A stretch of DNA of 18,561 nucleotides from Candidatus Rhodoferax randersensis (lineage in GTDB: Bacteria; Pseudomonadota; Gammaproteobacteria; Burkholderiales; Burkholderiaceae_C). Positions 8,018 to 17,235 of this stretch are shown here, in pieces. Below the pieces are notes generated by a model that saw only the letters and a program-made list of their open reading frames with translations, was not told the origin of the DNA and made no database searches. A program made the position numbers and the translations under genes. Each line of letters starts with the position of its first letter. Positions within the stretch are counted from its first letter, which is position 1. Where the stretch lies: NCBI GenBank assembly GCA_016718155.1, contig JADKEH010000025.1:1-18561 (forward strand), in the 5' to 3' direction.

Positions 8018-8404
8018 TCAACTCAAGTAGTCACAAACCAACTGGTAGGCTGCATCGCACTCATACAACACACCCTCATCCATTACATGCACGTGTTTGT
8101 GGTCGTACGGGTACCTCGTGGCAGCATGTTTGAAGTGCGGACACACGCAGTCTCGCAGTTTGGCTGAGCCTCTGAAGCAGCACCGCGCAAGCGCATAGAG
8201 CGCGCTGGCGATTTGAGTGGTGGTATGTCTTGGAATGGCCCCGCTTACGTGCTGCGTGCAGTTGGTGCAGGACTTGGTGAATTGATCGCGCCAAACCCGC
8301 CACTGTTGGCGACGGCGTGGAGATTGTCCTGAATTCAACAACGACTCTTCGATCACGCTGTCGGATTTTTTGCACCTGTCACAATGAACACAAAACAGAG
8401 CCAC
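8018..8404 (-). CDS. Small Cys/His-rich hypothetical protein
   Basis: A 128-residue open frame with GTG start fills most of the stretch between the PurM-like gene and the solute-binding remnant. I do not recognise it. It is rich in Cys and His: CVHCDRCKKSD at the N-terminus, CTNCTQH in the middle, and CVCPHFKHAATRYPYDHKHVHV near the C-terminus, which could bind zinc. No signal peptide or membrane segment is seen. It converges with the PurM-like gene. The region seems less GC-rich than its neighbours. It may be a real small protein or a chance frame; nothing on the opposite strand in this stretch looks more like a gene. Confidence 0.3.
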   Translation of the reverse strand: MALFCVHCDRCKKSDSVIEESLLNSGQSPRRRQQWRVWRDQFTKSCTNCTQHVSGAIPRHTTTQIASALYALARCCFRGSAKLRDCVCPHFKHAATRYPYDHKHVHVMDEGVLYECDAAYQLVCDYLS

Positions 8405-8458
8405 AAACTGGCCAGCACACCTTTGGTTTCAAAGCAGTCTTGAAGTTGGGGGATCCCC

Positions 8459-9038
8459 GTGGAATTGAATGGTCGAACGCTGTTTCTTTGTCTCTTGACA
8501 ACGATCCTGCTGTCGGTCAAAATAGTAGATATGGCCGCCGCAGACCAGGTTGACTTCGCGGTGGTGGGATTTATTGCAACACCCGAGCGGCAGAAGCGGG
8601 TTTTGTTCTCCAAAGCGTATTTCCAGTCGATCAGCGTCTGGATGGCAAAACCCTCGGTTGCGGCTGGGAATTCGCGCAGCAGCGTCGCTGTCATCAAGGG
8701 CTCGGCACAGGCCAGTCACGCACAGGCCATGGGTTGGAAAACGATACAAGGTGCGACAAATGTAGAGATCACATCCATGCTGGCGTCCGGTGTTGCAGAC
8801 GCTGCCGTGTTGCCGATGTTGGGCGCATTGTCGCTAGCGCAGGGAAGCCTCGCTTCTGCCCTTGGGACTGAGGTTCACGGTGCTGAGCGGCCCCCTCATC
8901 ACGGGTACTTTGCACATGGTCATCAGCCCAAAGCAACCGGAGCTGGTCGACCGCATCAATGCGGCCATTGACCAGATCAAGCGCGACGGTCGTTTTGACC
9001 GCATCAATACCCAGTTTGTTCCATTCAGCCTGTTGTGA
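8459..9038 (+). pseudogene. Periplasmic solute-binding protein (SBP_bac_3 type), N-terminal half missing, frameshifted
   Basis: From about 8530 the frame reads VDFAVVGFIATPERQKRVLF followed by SKAYFQSISVWMAKPS, the middle of an amino-acid-type solute-binding domain, and ends with ELVDRINAAIDQIKRDGRF and FVPFSLL before TGA at 9036-9038. A frameshift near 8865 separates the two parts. The first lobe of the domain (roughly 80 residues before the TPERQ motif) cannot be found in any frame upstream; the sequence before 8530 is unrelated. The GTG at 8459 is merely the first start in the open frame. The stop overlaps the GTG start of the next gene (gtga), so the two were probably coupled, with the binding protein as a ligand input for the c-di-GMP enzyme. 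Confidence 0.6.
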
Positions 9039-11830
9039 ACCCGGCGGCACACCTTGACCACCACGTGAAGTCCATCCGCCACAACCCCAAAATTCGCTCT
9101 GCCAATGCGAAGTTTCTTCAGTTGGCCGCCGGACTGACTTTGCTCGTTTCGCTGCTTGCAATATGGCTCGTGCGTGACCACACGGTGCTGCTGGACGATT
9201 TGCACCAACTTCAGACCGAGACACTGTCGAACGCCATTGCGCGTCAAAGAATGGCCAGAAACCTGGACGAACTGCGACTGCATGGCGAGCGTGTGCTTTT
9301 TGCGAGCACCCAGGATGAGCGTCGGCAAGCACTTCTCGTTGTTCAAGTTGTTGTCAACAGACCGGCGTTTGTCAGCGATCCCAGGATTTCGGCCGTCGCC
9401 AGCGATACCGAGCGCTTTCTAAACGCCAGCAACGCGAACCAGCATTTCGACGGGGGCGTCCGCACAGAGTGGCTGAACCTTGCGCAACGCTTGTCACTGC
9501 TTGCGGGTGAAATCTCGCATGAGGGCCTCAACCTTGGGACGGCTGACCTCAAGCAAATGCAAGCGCTTGTTTCGCTGAACCAGCAGAAGCTGCTGTCGGC
9601 ACTTGGGCTGCTGGTTTTGTCCATGCTGGCCGCTCTCTTTCTAATTCGACGTACCTTCATCGACCCACTGCAGCGAATTCAATGTGCAATCGACCGCATT
9701 GACCTAGACACAGAGTCAGAGGCGACGGTCTATTCGAATATTAGAGAAATTCACACTATTGAAAAATCCGTTGACGCACAACGGCTGGCGCAGTCGAGCC
9801 TGCGTGAGAGCGAAGCACGCTTTCGCAGCGTGGTGGAGTTGATGCCCGACGCCATCGTTGTGCATAGCGGCGGAAAACTGCTGCATATCAACCCTGCCGG
9901 CGTTGCCATGTTTGGCTCTAAAACCGAGCAGGATCTCATTGGCAGACCCATTCTGGAATTGATCCACCCGGACTCGCACCAAAACGTGCTGGCGCGGGTC
10001 AAAAGGGGGGTCGAACATGGCGAGGTCGCTGGCAGGGTTGAGGAGCGCTATGTCCGGATCGACGGTACCAGCTTTGATGCGGAGGTGCAGGGCAAACCGA
10101 TTGTTCTGGCAGGCCAGGCCGCCGTGCTGGCCACGCTGCGTGACATCACCGAGCGCAAGGCCGCACAAGAGAAACCTGCAGCTTTCAGCTCGAGTCTTTG
10201 GCCATGCCCCGGGAAGGCATCATGGTCACCGACGCCCAGGCGACCATCATCGATGTGAACGATGCCTTTACCCGCATCACCGGCTACAGCCGTGAAGTGG
10301 TTCTTGGCCAGAATCCGCGAATGCTCCAGTCCGGCCGGCAGAACAAGGCGTTTTATGCGGCCATGTGGGACGCTTTGAAGGAGCAGGGGTCAATGGAGTG
10401 GGGAGGTGTGGAACCGACGCAAGAACGGCGAAGTATTTGCCGAGCTTCTGGCCGTCAGCGCCGTGCGCGATGCGCAGGGCCAGACCCTGCAGTATGTGGC
10501 GCTGTTCTCCGACATCACCGCCATCAAGGCCCACCAAAGCCAGCTCGAACACATTGCCCACTTTGATGCGTTGACCAACCTGCCCAACCGCGTGCTGCTG
10601 GCTGACCGCCTGCAACAAGCCATGGCGCATGCGCAGCGCAGGCAGCAGCAGCTGGCGGTGGTCTATCTCGATCTGGACGGCTTCAAGCCCATCAACGACC
10701 GCCACGGGCACCAGACCGGCGACCAGGTCCTCATCACCCTGGCCCAACGCATGAAAGAGGCGCTGCGCGAGGGCGACACCATGTGCCGTATGGGCGGCGA
10801 CGAGTTCGTAGCGGTGCTGATTGACCTGCAAGACACACAGGCCAGCGTGCCCCTGCTGGGGCGCCTATTGGCAGCTGCGGCCGAGCCGGTGCAGGTCGGC
10901 GAGCTGAGTCTGCAGGTATCGGCCAGCCTGGTGTTACCTTTACCCGCAGACGCAAGACATCGATGCCGACCAGCTCCTGCGCCAGGCCGACCAGGCGATG
11001 TACCAAGCCAAAGTGGCAGGCAAGAACCGCTACTGTGTGTTTGATGCCGCACATGACAGCAGCATCCGCGACCACCACGAAAGCCTGGAGCGTATCCGCC
11101 GGGCGCTGGAAAACCACGAATTTGTGCTGCACTACCAGCCCAAGGTCAAGATGCACACCGGCCAGGTGGTTGGGGCCGAGGCGCTGATCCGCTGGCAACA
11201 CCCTGAGAAGGGCCTGCTGGCCCCGGCCACGTTCCTGCCGGTCATCGAAGACCACCCGCTGGCGGTGGATGTTGGTGAGTGGGTGATCGATGCGGCGCTG
11301 ACTCAAATCGAGGTCTGGCACGCCGCCGGGCTGGATTTGCCAGTCAGCGTCAACATTGATGCATGCCAGTTACAGCAAGGCAACTTTGTAGCCCGCTTGC
11401 AGGCCATTCTGGCGCGGCACGCCCAAGTCAACCCCGGCCGGTCTGGAGCTTGAGGTGCTGGAGACCAGCGCGCTGGCCAGACATGGCGCAGGTCTCGCAG
11501 GTGATTGAAGACTGTGCCAGGATGGGCGTGGGCTTTGCGCTGGACGACTTCGGCACCGGCTACTCGTCGCTGACCTACCTCAAGCACCTGCCCGCCGAGC
11601 TGCTCAAGATCGACCAGAGTTTTGTGCGCGACATGCTGGACGACCCGGACGACCTGGCCATTGTGCGAGGCATCATCGGTCTGGCAGCAGCTTTCAAGCG
11701 CGAGGTGATAGCCGAAGGCGTGGAGACGGTAGCCCACGGCACCGCGCTGCTGCGCTGGGCTGCGAGCTGGCGCAAGGCTACGGCATAGCACGGCCCATGC
11801 CACCCGAGCAGATGCCGGCCTGGGTGACTA

Positions 11831-11855
11831 GTAATTCGTTTCATCAATGACATTA
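11831..11855 (+). repeat. Left terminal inverted repeat of the IS630 element
   Basis: The repeat begins gtaattcgtttcatcaatga and pairs with 13047-13071 at 19 of 25 positions. It is preceded by the TA at 11829-11830. Confidence 0.85.
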
Positions 11856-11859
11856 CATA

Positions 11860-12993
11860 TCAGTTCAAACCGAGGTCGAACTTGTTCCATCGGAAGATGA
11901 CAGGCGTGGCGTTGAATTCCTCGATGCCCTTGAGGATGCGAGCCTTCAGCTCGTCCACTGATTTGACTCGGATGTGCCGCAGGAAGGCGCGCGCCATCTT
12001 GGAGAAGGCGCACTCGATCAGGTTGAGCCAAGAGCCATGCTTGGGTGTATGAACATACTCGAAGCGCCCGGGGTGCGTGCCCGTGAGCCACGGTCTCCCT
12101 GGAAATGTGGGCCGAATGGTTGTCCAGCACGACTCGGATGATGGAGTCTTTCGGGTAGTACTCATCCGTGCGCTTGAGCAGAGCGATGAACTCCACGCTG
12201 CGATGGCGGTCCTCCACATTGGCAAAAATGTGACCCGAGTGCAGATCGATTCCGGCCAGATCGAGACGGTGCCCCGGCGAACATACTCGTAGTCGCGCCC
12301 AACAGCGCCGGCCTTGCCCGGCACCGGAGGCAGATCGGGCGCGGTCAAGCCGATTGCCTGAACGCCGGGCTTCTCATCGACGCTGACCGTGTAGATGGGG
12401 TTGGGCCGTGCGTCATGGACCGCCCCTTGCCGGTAGAGCGAGACATCCCGATAGACCATCAGAACCTCCTGCATCTTGCGGTCGAACTGCGGATCGCGCT
12501 TCTCCAGGTAGTAGCGAATCCTGTGGGGCTTGATCTCGTGTTCGTCCAGATGCGCCACACGGTGCTTTTGCCCGCATTGGCCGTGCGGGCAAACCCGGCA
12601 GCCTCGGCGCGCTCGCCCACGAACCGAGCCAGCGCGGAGATGGTCCACACCCCGCCGCCGCCATGATCCTTGGGCTTGGTGCACGCGATGCTCACCACCC
12701 AGGCTTTGGCTTCATCGGTGATCTCGGGCTCGTGAGGGCGGTGGGTACTTGTCTTTCAAGCCTGCCAGCACGCCCGCGGCCAGCGCTTTGTCCACGCAGC
12801 GATAGATCATCGGGCGACTGAAGCCGAGTTGGCGCTGCAACTCGGTGATCGAGGTGCCGAAGGCGTATCCCAGCAGCACCTTCGCCCGCTCGACTTCGCG
12901 CGCGGGCGCGGTCCTCGATGCAGCCAGCTCCTTGAGTGTCGCCGCCTGCGCAGGCGTCAACGCCAGCGCAGCGCGCTCGGATTTCCTTGCCAT
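11860..12993 (-). CDS. IS630-family transposase (about four frameshifts)
   Basis: This DDE transposase moves the IS630 element. The ATG at 12993-12991 is preceded by a strong ggaggtg. The N-terminal helix-turn-helix part reads ALTPAQAATLKELAASR and ITELQRQLGFSRPMIYRCVD. The catalytic residues are visible in YTVSVDEKPGVQAI (first Asp), IRVVLDNHSAHISRET (second Asp) and HGSWLNLIECAFSKMAR (Glu), the order and spacing of the IS630 family. The frame changes near 12737 (extra C), 12550 and 12263 (missing C each) and about 12090; after each the conserved sequence continues in another frame. The stop TGA lies at 11862-11860, inside the element. Family call is firm. Confidence 0.9.
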
Positions 12994-12996
12994 CGT

Positions 12997-13003
12997 CACC
13001 TCC
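12997..13003 (-). promoter_or_regulatory. Ribosome binding site of the IS630 transposase
   Basis: On the minus strand ggaggtg precedes the ATG at 12993 by three bases. It favours this ATG over the one five codons upstream at 13008. Confidence 0.65.
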
Positions 13004-13046
13004 ATCACAAGTTACCAATGAACCGAGGTGATTATCGGTCATTTAG

Positions 13047-13071
13047 TAACTTAATTGATGGAACGATCTAC
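13047..13071 (-). repeat. Right terminal inverted repeat of the IS630 element
   Basis: Read on the minus strand it begins gtagatcgttccatcaatta and mirrors 11831-11855. The second TA copy follows at 13072-13073. Confidence 0.85.
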
Positions 13072-13144
13072 TAGCTGGCAGCCTGATGCGGCATGGTGTG
13101 AGTTGCCGTGGTTGGGTGGCGTAACGCCAGACGCCGATGGATAA

Positions 13145-13366
13145 AGGCGAATTTTGCAATGTCTGCAGGCGCACAGCTCTCGATGCTGACTATTGGACTT
13201 CCGGAAGCGGGTATTCGTGACCAACCGCACGCGCCCCACAGCATCCATTGCCAACAGCCAATCGCCACTTCACAAAAAGCCACTTTCCGCGCCACCAGTT
13301 TGATCCAGCACATGGCACTTGGCCCTAGAACTGGCGCAAGTACTCGCTCAAGCTAACGTGTTGCGT
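13145..13366. other. Convergent intergenic region without a recognisable gene
   Basis: This 222-bp gap lies between the stop of the GGDEF-EAL gene and the stop of the minus-strand M1 fragment. I see no conserved protein segment, RNA gene or clear terminator hairpin in it. Confidence 0.4.
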
Positions 13367-14335
13367 CTAGCGGTAAACCGCACACAGGCGAATGTTCTCC
13401 AAGCTGCGCTGCAGAGTGCTCTCGCCACCGTCATAACGCCTGATGATGGGACTGAAAAGCGTTTCACCTGACTAGCCGCATCGGCGCTGCACAGGCCACC
13501 AAACAGACTGGAAACTCCCCGGCGTGTCTTTGGGAAGGCGCTTGGCCAGGTGCTCGGAAATTGGGCCGTGACGAAGCCCAGAAGGCCCTCCTGCGCGGCA
13601 CCATCGCGACGGCGCACTGTGGCGCCATCACTTCGCGGATATCGTGCGCTGGTGCGAGCCACAAGGCGCGTGCGCGTTGGCTCAACTCGGGGCTCCCGAA
13701 AGTTGCCCGGGGCGGCATAGATGTCGGCACGCTCGCGTCGCTCGGACCGCCCAGCGCGGCCCGCACCAGAGCGTCAAACAAGGCCCGGTCTCCGCGCAGG
13801 GCGGCCACCCGCAGCACCGAGCCACGGCTGGCCGCATCCGAGCTTGAACGGTCCCCGAGCCAGGCTTGAGTCAGTCCGCGCGCTTGGGCGCGCAAAGTCG
13901 GCTCCCGGCCCCAATCGGCCACCCGCGCGACCCAGCGGCCACGGTTGAGACGGTCATCCTCGGTCTCTCCGGTGACCTCGGCAAGCCCGAGCGCCGCGCT
14001 TGCGGCCCGTAGACGCGCTGCCAGATTGCCGCATAGGCGTGGCGCTGCTCCGGCGCCAGCACTGGCTCGACCGGAAGCGATCAGATCGCGCTGCCGCGAC
14101 CACTTCGCGACGCGGGTGGGCGGCGAACTGCAAGGCCAGCGACAGGGCCGCGGCCACCGGCAGGTCTCCCTGATTCAGTCAGCGCCCGGGCATCGTTCAG
14201 ATTGGCCAGCAACTCGCACACGTCGATGTCAGGACGGCTTAGTAGGGCCGCCAACTGGCCCGGCGCATAGACCGAACGGTGGTAACCGGCGCCGCCGCCG
14301 TTGGCCTCGACCCACTGCGGACATTGCGCGTCGGG
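13367..14335 (-). pseudogene. M1-family aminopeptidase, C-terminal (ERAP1-like) part only, frameshifted
   Basis: On the minus strand the sequence starts abruptly with CPQWVEANGGGAGYHRSVYA, matching the segment of M1 aminopeptidases just after the catalytic domain. It continues through helical-repeat sequence (LPVAAALSLALQFAAHPRRE, RGSVLRVAALRGDRALFDAL) to the C-terminal GLCSADAASQVKRF, TLQRSLENIRLCAVYR and TAG at 13369-13367. These enzymes remove N-terminal amino acids from peptides. The catalytic half with HExxH (about 1.3-1.5 kb) is absent: the sequence upstream of 14336 is the idrA-like gene instead. Several one-base indels also shift the frame. As assembled it cannot make an active peptidase. 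Identity rests on pattern recognition of the C-terminal domain. Confidence 0.68.
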
Positions 14336-16722
14336 CTAAGCCAGCCCTCGCGGCTTAAGGCTTGGCCCGTGCGCGGCCTCACCAACCGGGTCCGCCTGCC
14401 CACCCGCTCCACGCGCCCACGGAAGCTTGTAGCGGTATTGTTGGTCATCGGGTCGGGCACCGCATGGCACACCACGCTGGCTTGATGGCCGCTCTGGTTG
14501 AAGCCGGCCTTGGTCACGCCGGCGCGCATGCCGAAGTCGAGCACGGCCACTGCGTCGAAGCTGCCCTGCACCACCTTGATGTGCCCCTTGGCCAGCAGGC
14601 TGTTGAAGTCCCGGTCGTCTGCGGCCACGCCAAAGAACATGCCTTTGCCGCACGTAGACCGTATCGTTGGTGATGCGCACCGTGTCGCCGTTTGCAATGC
14701 CACGTGCCTTGGCGTCCTGCTCGTTCATGAACAGCAGTTGCGCCAGGCCGCGCGCCGCAGTGTAGGGCTTGCGGCGGTCATCGAAACCACTTTGCCAGAC
14801 CTCGTTGATGCGGCCGTTGGTGACCCACAGCTCGTGTTTGTCAGCGCGCGGTTTGGCCGCGTCGTAAAACCGCAGCCATCCCGGAAACTCCACGGCGTCT
14901 TGATCAGCACCGCCTTGCCGCCGTGGCTGCCGAAGCAGCGCTCCGCCGGTTGCGCCAGACCCCGGCGGTGCCGGCGGCCAGGCTGGCATCGTGCAAACGC
15001 TGGGTGCCGACCAGCGCGTTGCCAGCGCTGCACCGGCGTCTGAATGCCGTCACCACCCAGCGTGCGGCAGCTCGTGAGCGCGCTGGCCCTGCTCGCGCAC
15101 GGCACCAGCTCAAAGTAATCGTAAGGCGTGCCTTTGCTGTGCCGAGCCGCCTCTTCGAACACGTCGTTGCTGTCGCGCCAGGCAGCGTTCGCCCCAGCCC
15201 ATGCGCTGCGCAACGCCTGGACCGCCCACCAGTCGGGCTTGGCCTGTCCGGGGGCGTCGGCAAAGCGGCTGTACAAGCGCAGGCGTCGCTCGCCGTCGCA
15301 ACGGGTGAAGTTTCTTCGCCCCGGTGGCGGCGGGCAGCACGATGTCGGCATAGGCAAAGCGCAGTTGGCCACTCATCAGCCAGTGGTCCAGGTTGAGCGG
15401 CTTCTTGCGTCGGCCGGGGTACTTTTCGGGTGACAGCCAGTCGGGGTAGCCAGGGGCCGACACCATGCCACGCTGGTGCCCGCCGCCCTGGCCAATGACG
15501 CGCCCGGGCGGTTGCCCGCACCGCAGATCAAGCTCATGGCGGCAAGGACGCGCTGTTCTGTATAGCGTTGTTGGACCAGTAGTTGCCTTCTCAGCATGAA
15601 CGAACTCTTTGGGGCTGTGCCGTCGGCGCGGGGCCGGGCCAGCAGTTCGGCGGCACGCTCGATCAGCGCCGCGGCAACACCAGTGACACGGGCCGCATCG
15701 GCCAGCCGGTGTTCATCGCGCGACAGCAAGAACTTGCAGTAGTCGGCCCAGTCGCTCGCCAAGTGCCCAGGTGGTGCGCCACTGCCAGCCGGTGTTGCGG
15801 GTGCCACGGCCAATGCTGGTCCACCCTCCCAGCGCTGGGCCACCCCACTCGTCAATGAAGGCCCGGTTCCGCCAGCCGCGCTCCACGATCACGCGAGCGA
15901 TGGCGTTGTGCAGCAAGGTGTCGGTGCCGAAATCACCGGCAACCACAGGCCGCCGCGTTGCTCGGCCCCGGCCACGCCCATGGTGCGGTGCGGCGTGGCA
16001 AAGATCAGCCGCTTGTCCCGCTGCGCGCCGCCCATGATCCAACTGGTGAACAAGGTGCTTTTGGTCTCGAACGGGTCGGTGCCGGACAGGTACAACACCT
16101 CACAGGCGCCCCAGTCTTCGTAGCGGGGCGCAAACGCTTCCCAAGGGCCGGCGTCGTCCAGCCGGTGGCGTCGTTGGTGTTGGCGCACTTGTCGTGTGGC
16201 GCAAAGGCCGGTGTGCCGACGCCGTCGAAAGCCAGCTTGGTGATGGCGTAGGTGTTCTCGAAAAATATTCTTGGTACGAATAGGCCTTGATGCCCCGTGT
16301 ATGTTCGCCGTGCTGGGCCAGCACGTGCTTGGAGACCGTCGCCATCACCTGCATGGCGGTGTCCCACGACACGGGTTGCAGGCTCCGTTGACACGCAGCA
16401 AGGGCGTGCTCAGGCGTTCGCGGGTGCGGTTGGCGCTGTTGTGGCACTTCTGCGCCGGTGCCGCCGCGCATCGGTGGTTGCCGCCGGTTGACGGTGCTCA
16501 CCTGCGCATCGGGCAGCACCAGCACGTGGTGGGCTCGGCCTGCCACCGCACCACGTTGTGCTGCGCCGGGTTGGCAAACGGCACGCCTGGGTCGGGCGCG
16601 CCGCGCGCATCGACAGGCCAGCGCCAGACCCGGTAGCTGCAGCCCACCACACAGTAGTCGCAAGCGGTGGTGAACTGCTCCGCGCCCAGTGGTGGGCGCG
16701 GGGGTGCGGCCGAGTCACTCAT
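14336..16722 (-). CDS. idrA: Molybdopterin oxidoreductase catalytic subunit, Aio/Idr clade (iodate-reductase-like), frameshifted
   Basis: DMSO-reductase-superfamily subunit holding a bis-pyranopterin Mo centre and an iron-sulfur cluster. The ATG at 16722 overlaps the stop of the Rieske gene (atgagtga). CDYCVVGC gives Cys21, Cys24 and Cys28, the C-x2-C-x3-C pattern and numbering of arsenite oxidase AioA. Later segments across frames: PVSWDTAMQVMATVSKHVLA, CEVLYLSGTDPFETKSTLFT, RDKRLIFATPHRTMGVAGAE, GTDTLLHNAIARVIVERGW, SPEKYPGRRKKPLNLDHWLM, HELWVTNGRINEVWQSGFDD and GPSLKPRGLA before TAG at 14338-14336. Reconstructed length is about 795 residues, as expected. There is no signal peptide, as in AioA, so export with the Tat-tagged partner is expected. 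At least eight indels break the frame. The adjacent di-heme peroxidase favours IdrA over AioA; arsenite oxidase cannot be excluded from sequence alone. Confidence 0.72.
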
Positions 16723-17221
16723 GCGGCACCATGCCAAACACCAGGCCCTGCATGCCCACCGCCACGATGTCGTCGCCGTCCTGGCGCAGCAGCACCTGCG
16801 GCAGGCTCTGCGTCGCGTGGCCGGTGATGACGATGCCGTGGCGGGTCAGGTCGAAGGTGGTCAGGTGGCGCGGGCACGGCCCCAACACCGCGTGGCGGGC
16901 CTGCAGCGTGCCGCGCAGGTCACCCCATGCGGCTGCAACGCGCGCTAAAGGCGACCACGTCGCGCTGCGGGACAATACCCCGGCGGCCGGTTCACCCAGC
17001 TTGACCAGCACATTGGCAAACCCCGCTCGCGGATAGTCAAACCAGACCGGCACACCAGTGCTCAGCGTCGACAGGCGCGCCAGCGGCAGCGGCGGGTGCT
17101 CGGCCTGCTCGGCCCACACCGGAGCGGCCATGCCGGGTACCGCCGACAACAGGGTCAGACGCGCGCCCGCCAGCAGCAGCGTGCGGCGCGACAGGCAGTG
17201 CGGCGTGTGTTTATCGTCCAT
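16715..17221 (-). CDS. idrB: Rieske iron-sulfur small subunit, Aio/Idr type, with Tat signal
   Basis: Electron-transfer subunit of the periplasmic molybdoenzyme. Residues 11-17 (SRRTLLL) with the following hydrophobic stretch form a twin-arginine signal ending near WAEQA. VWFDYPRAGFANVLVKLGEP and the C-terminal GHATQSLPQVLLRQDGDDIV and VGMQGLVFGM match AioB-type proteins. The second Rieske motif is GPCPRHLTTFD, giving Cys and His ligands. The first motif is hidden by two compensating indels between about 16995 and 16925: the restored frame reads VVAFSARCSRMG. There Arg stands where the family has His (CTHMG), and neither disulfide Cys appears to be present. The frame stays open from start to stop, so a plain ORF call would miss the scrambled section. 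It starts 14 bases after the peroxidase stop and overlaps the idrA-like start. Confidence 0.74.
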   Translation of the reverse strand: MDDKHTPHCLSRRTLLLAGARLTLLSAVPGMAAPVWAEQAEHPPLPLARLSTLSTGVPVWFDYPRAGFANVLVKLGEPAAGVLSRSATWSPLARVAAAWGDLRGTLQARHAVLGPCPRHLTTFDLTRHGIVITGHATQSLPQVLLRQDGDDIVAVGMQGLVFGMVPHE

Positions 17222-17235
17222 GAGAGGCCGCCGTT

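Larger units (their letters stand above)
11831..13071 (-). mobile_element. IS630-family insertion sequence, complete
   Basis: A 1241 bp element carries one transposase gene on the minus strand and imperfect 25-bp terminal inverted repeats (11831-11855 and 13047-13071; 19 of 25 match). TA dinucleotides at 11829-11830 and 13072-13073 flank it, the TA duplication typical of IS630/Tc1 elements. Removing the element with one TA restores the reading frame of the EAL domain C-terminus, which confirms both ends. Confidence 0.93.
9035..13144 (+). pseudogene. Membrane PAS-PAS-GGDEF-EAL c-di-GMP protein interrupted by IS630
   Basis: The protein is built to make and/or degrade cyclic di-GMP. From GTG 9035: membrane helix 28-46, periplasmic region to about 185, second helix 186-204, PAS1 from about 259 (ARFRSVVELMPDAIVV), PAS2 (EGIMVTDAQATIIDVNDAFT), then GGDEF and EAL domains. 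GGDEF is intact at 10793-10807, with the RxxD inhibitory site (REGD) five residues before it. EAL is intact at 11178-11186, with DDFGTGYSSL from 11543 and EGVET from 11714, so both activities look possible. About eight one-base indels (near 10174, 10206, 10388, 10930, 10940, 11430, 11478 and 11757) break the frame, mostly in C or G runs. The IS630 element splits the last codons; without 11831-13073 the frame continues as AWVTSWQPDAAWCELPW and stops at 13142-13144. Restored length is about 955 residues. Confidence 0.88.

Noticed and set aside
14336..16722. Formate dehydrogenase or nitrate reductase
   Set aside because: The C-x2-C-x3-C motif at residues 21-28 with HRTMGVAGAE and the Rieske partner gene fit the Aio/Idr clade, not Fdh or Nap/Nar, which have a different cluster motif and partners.
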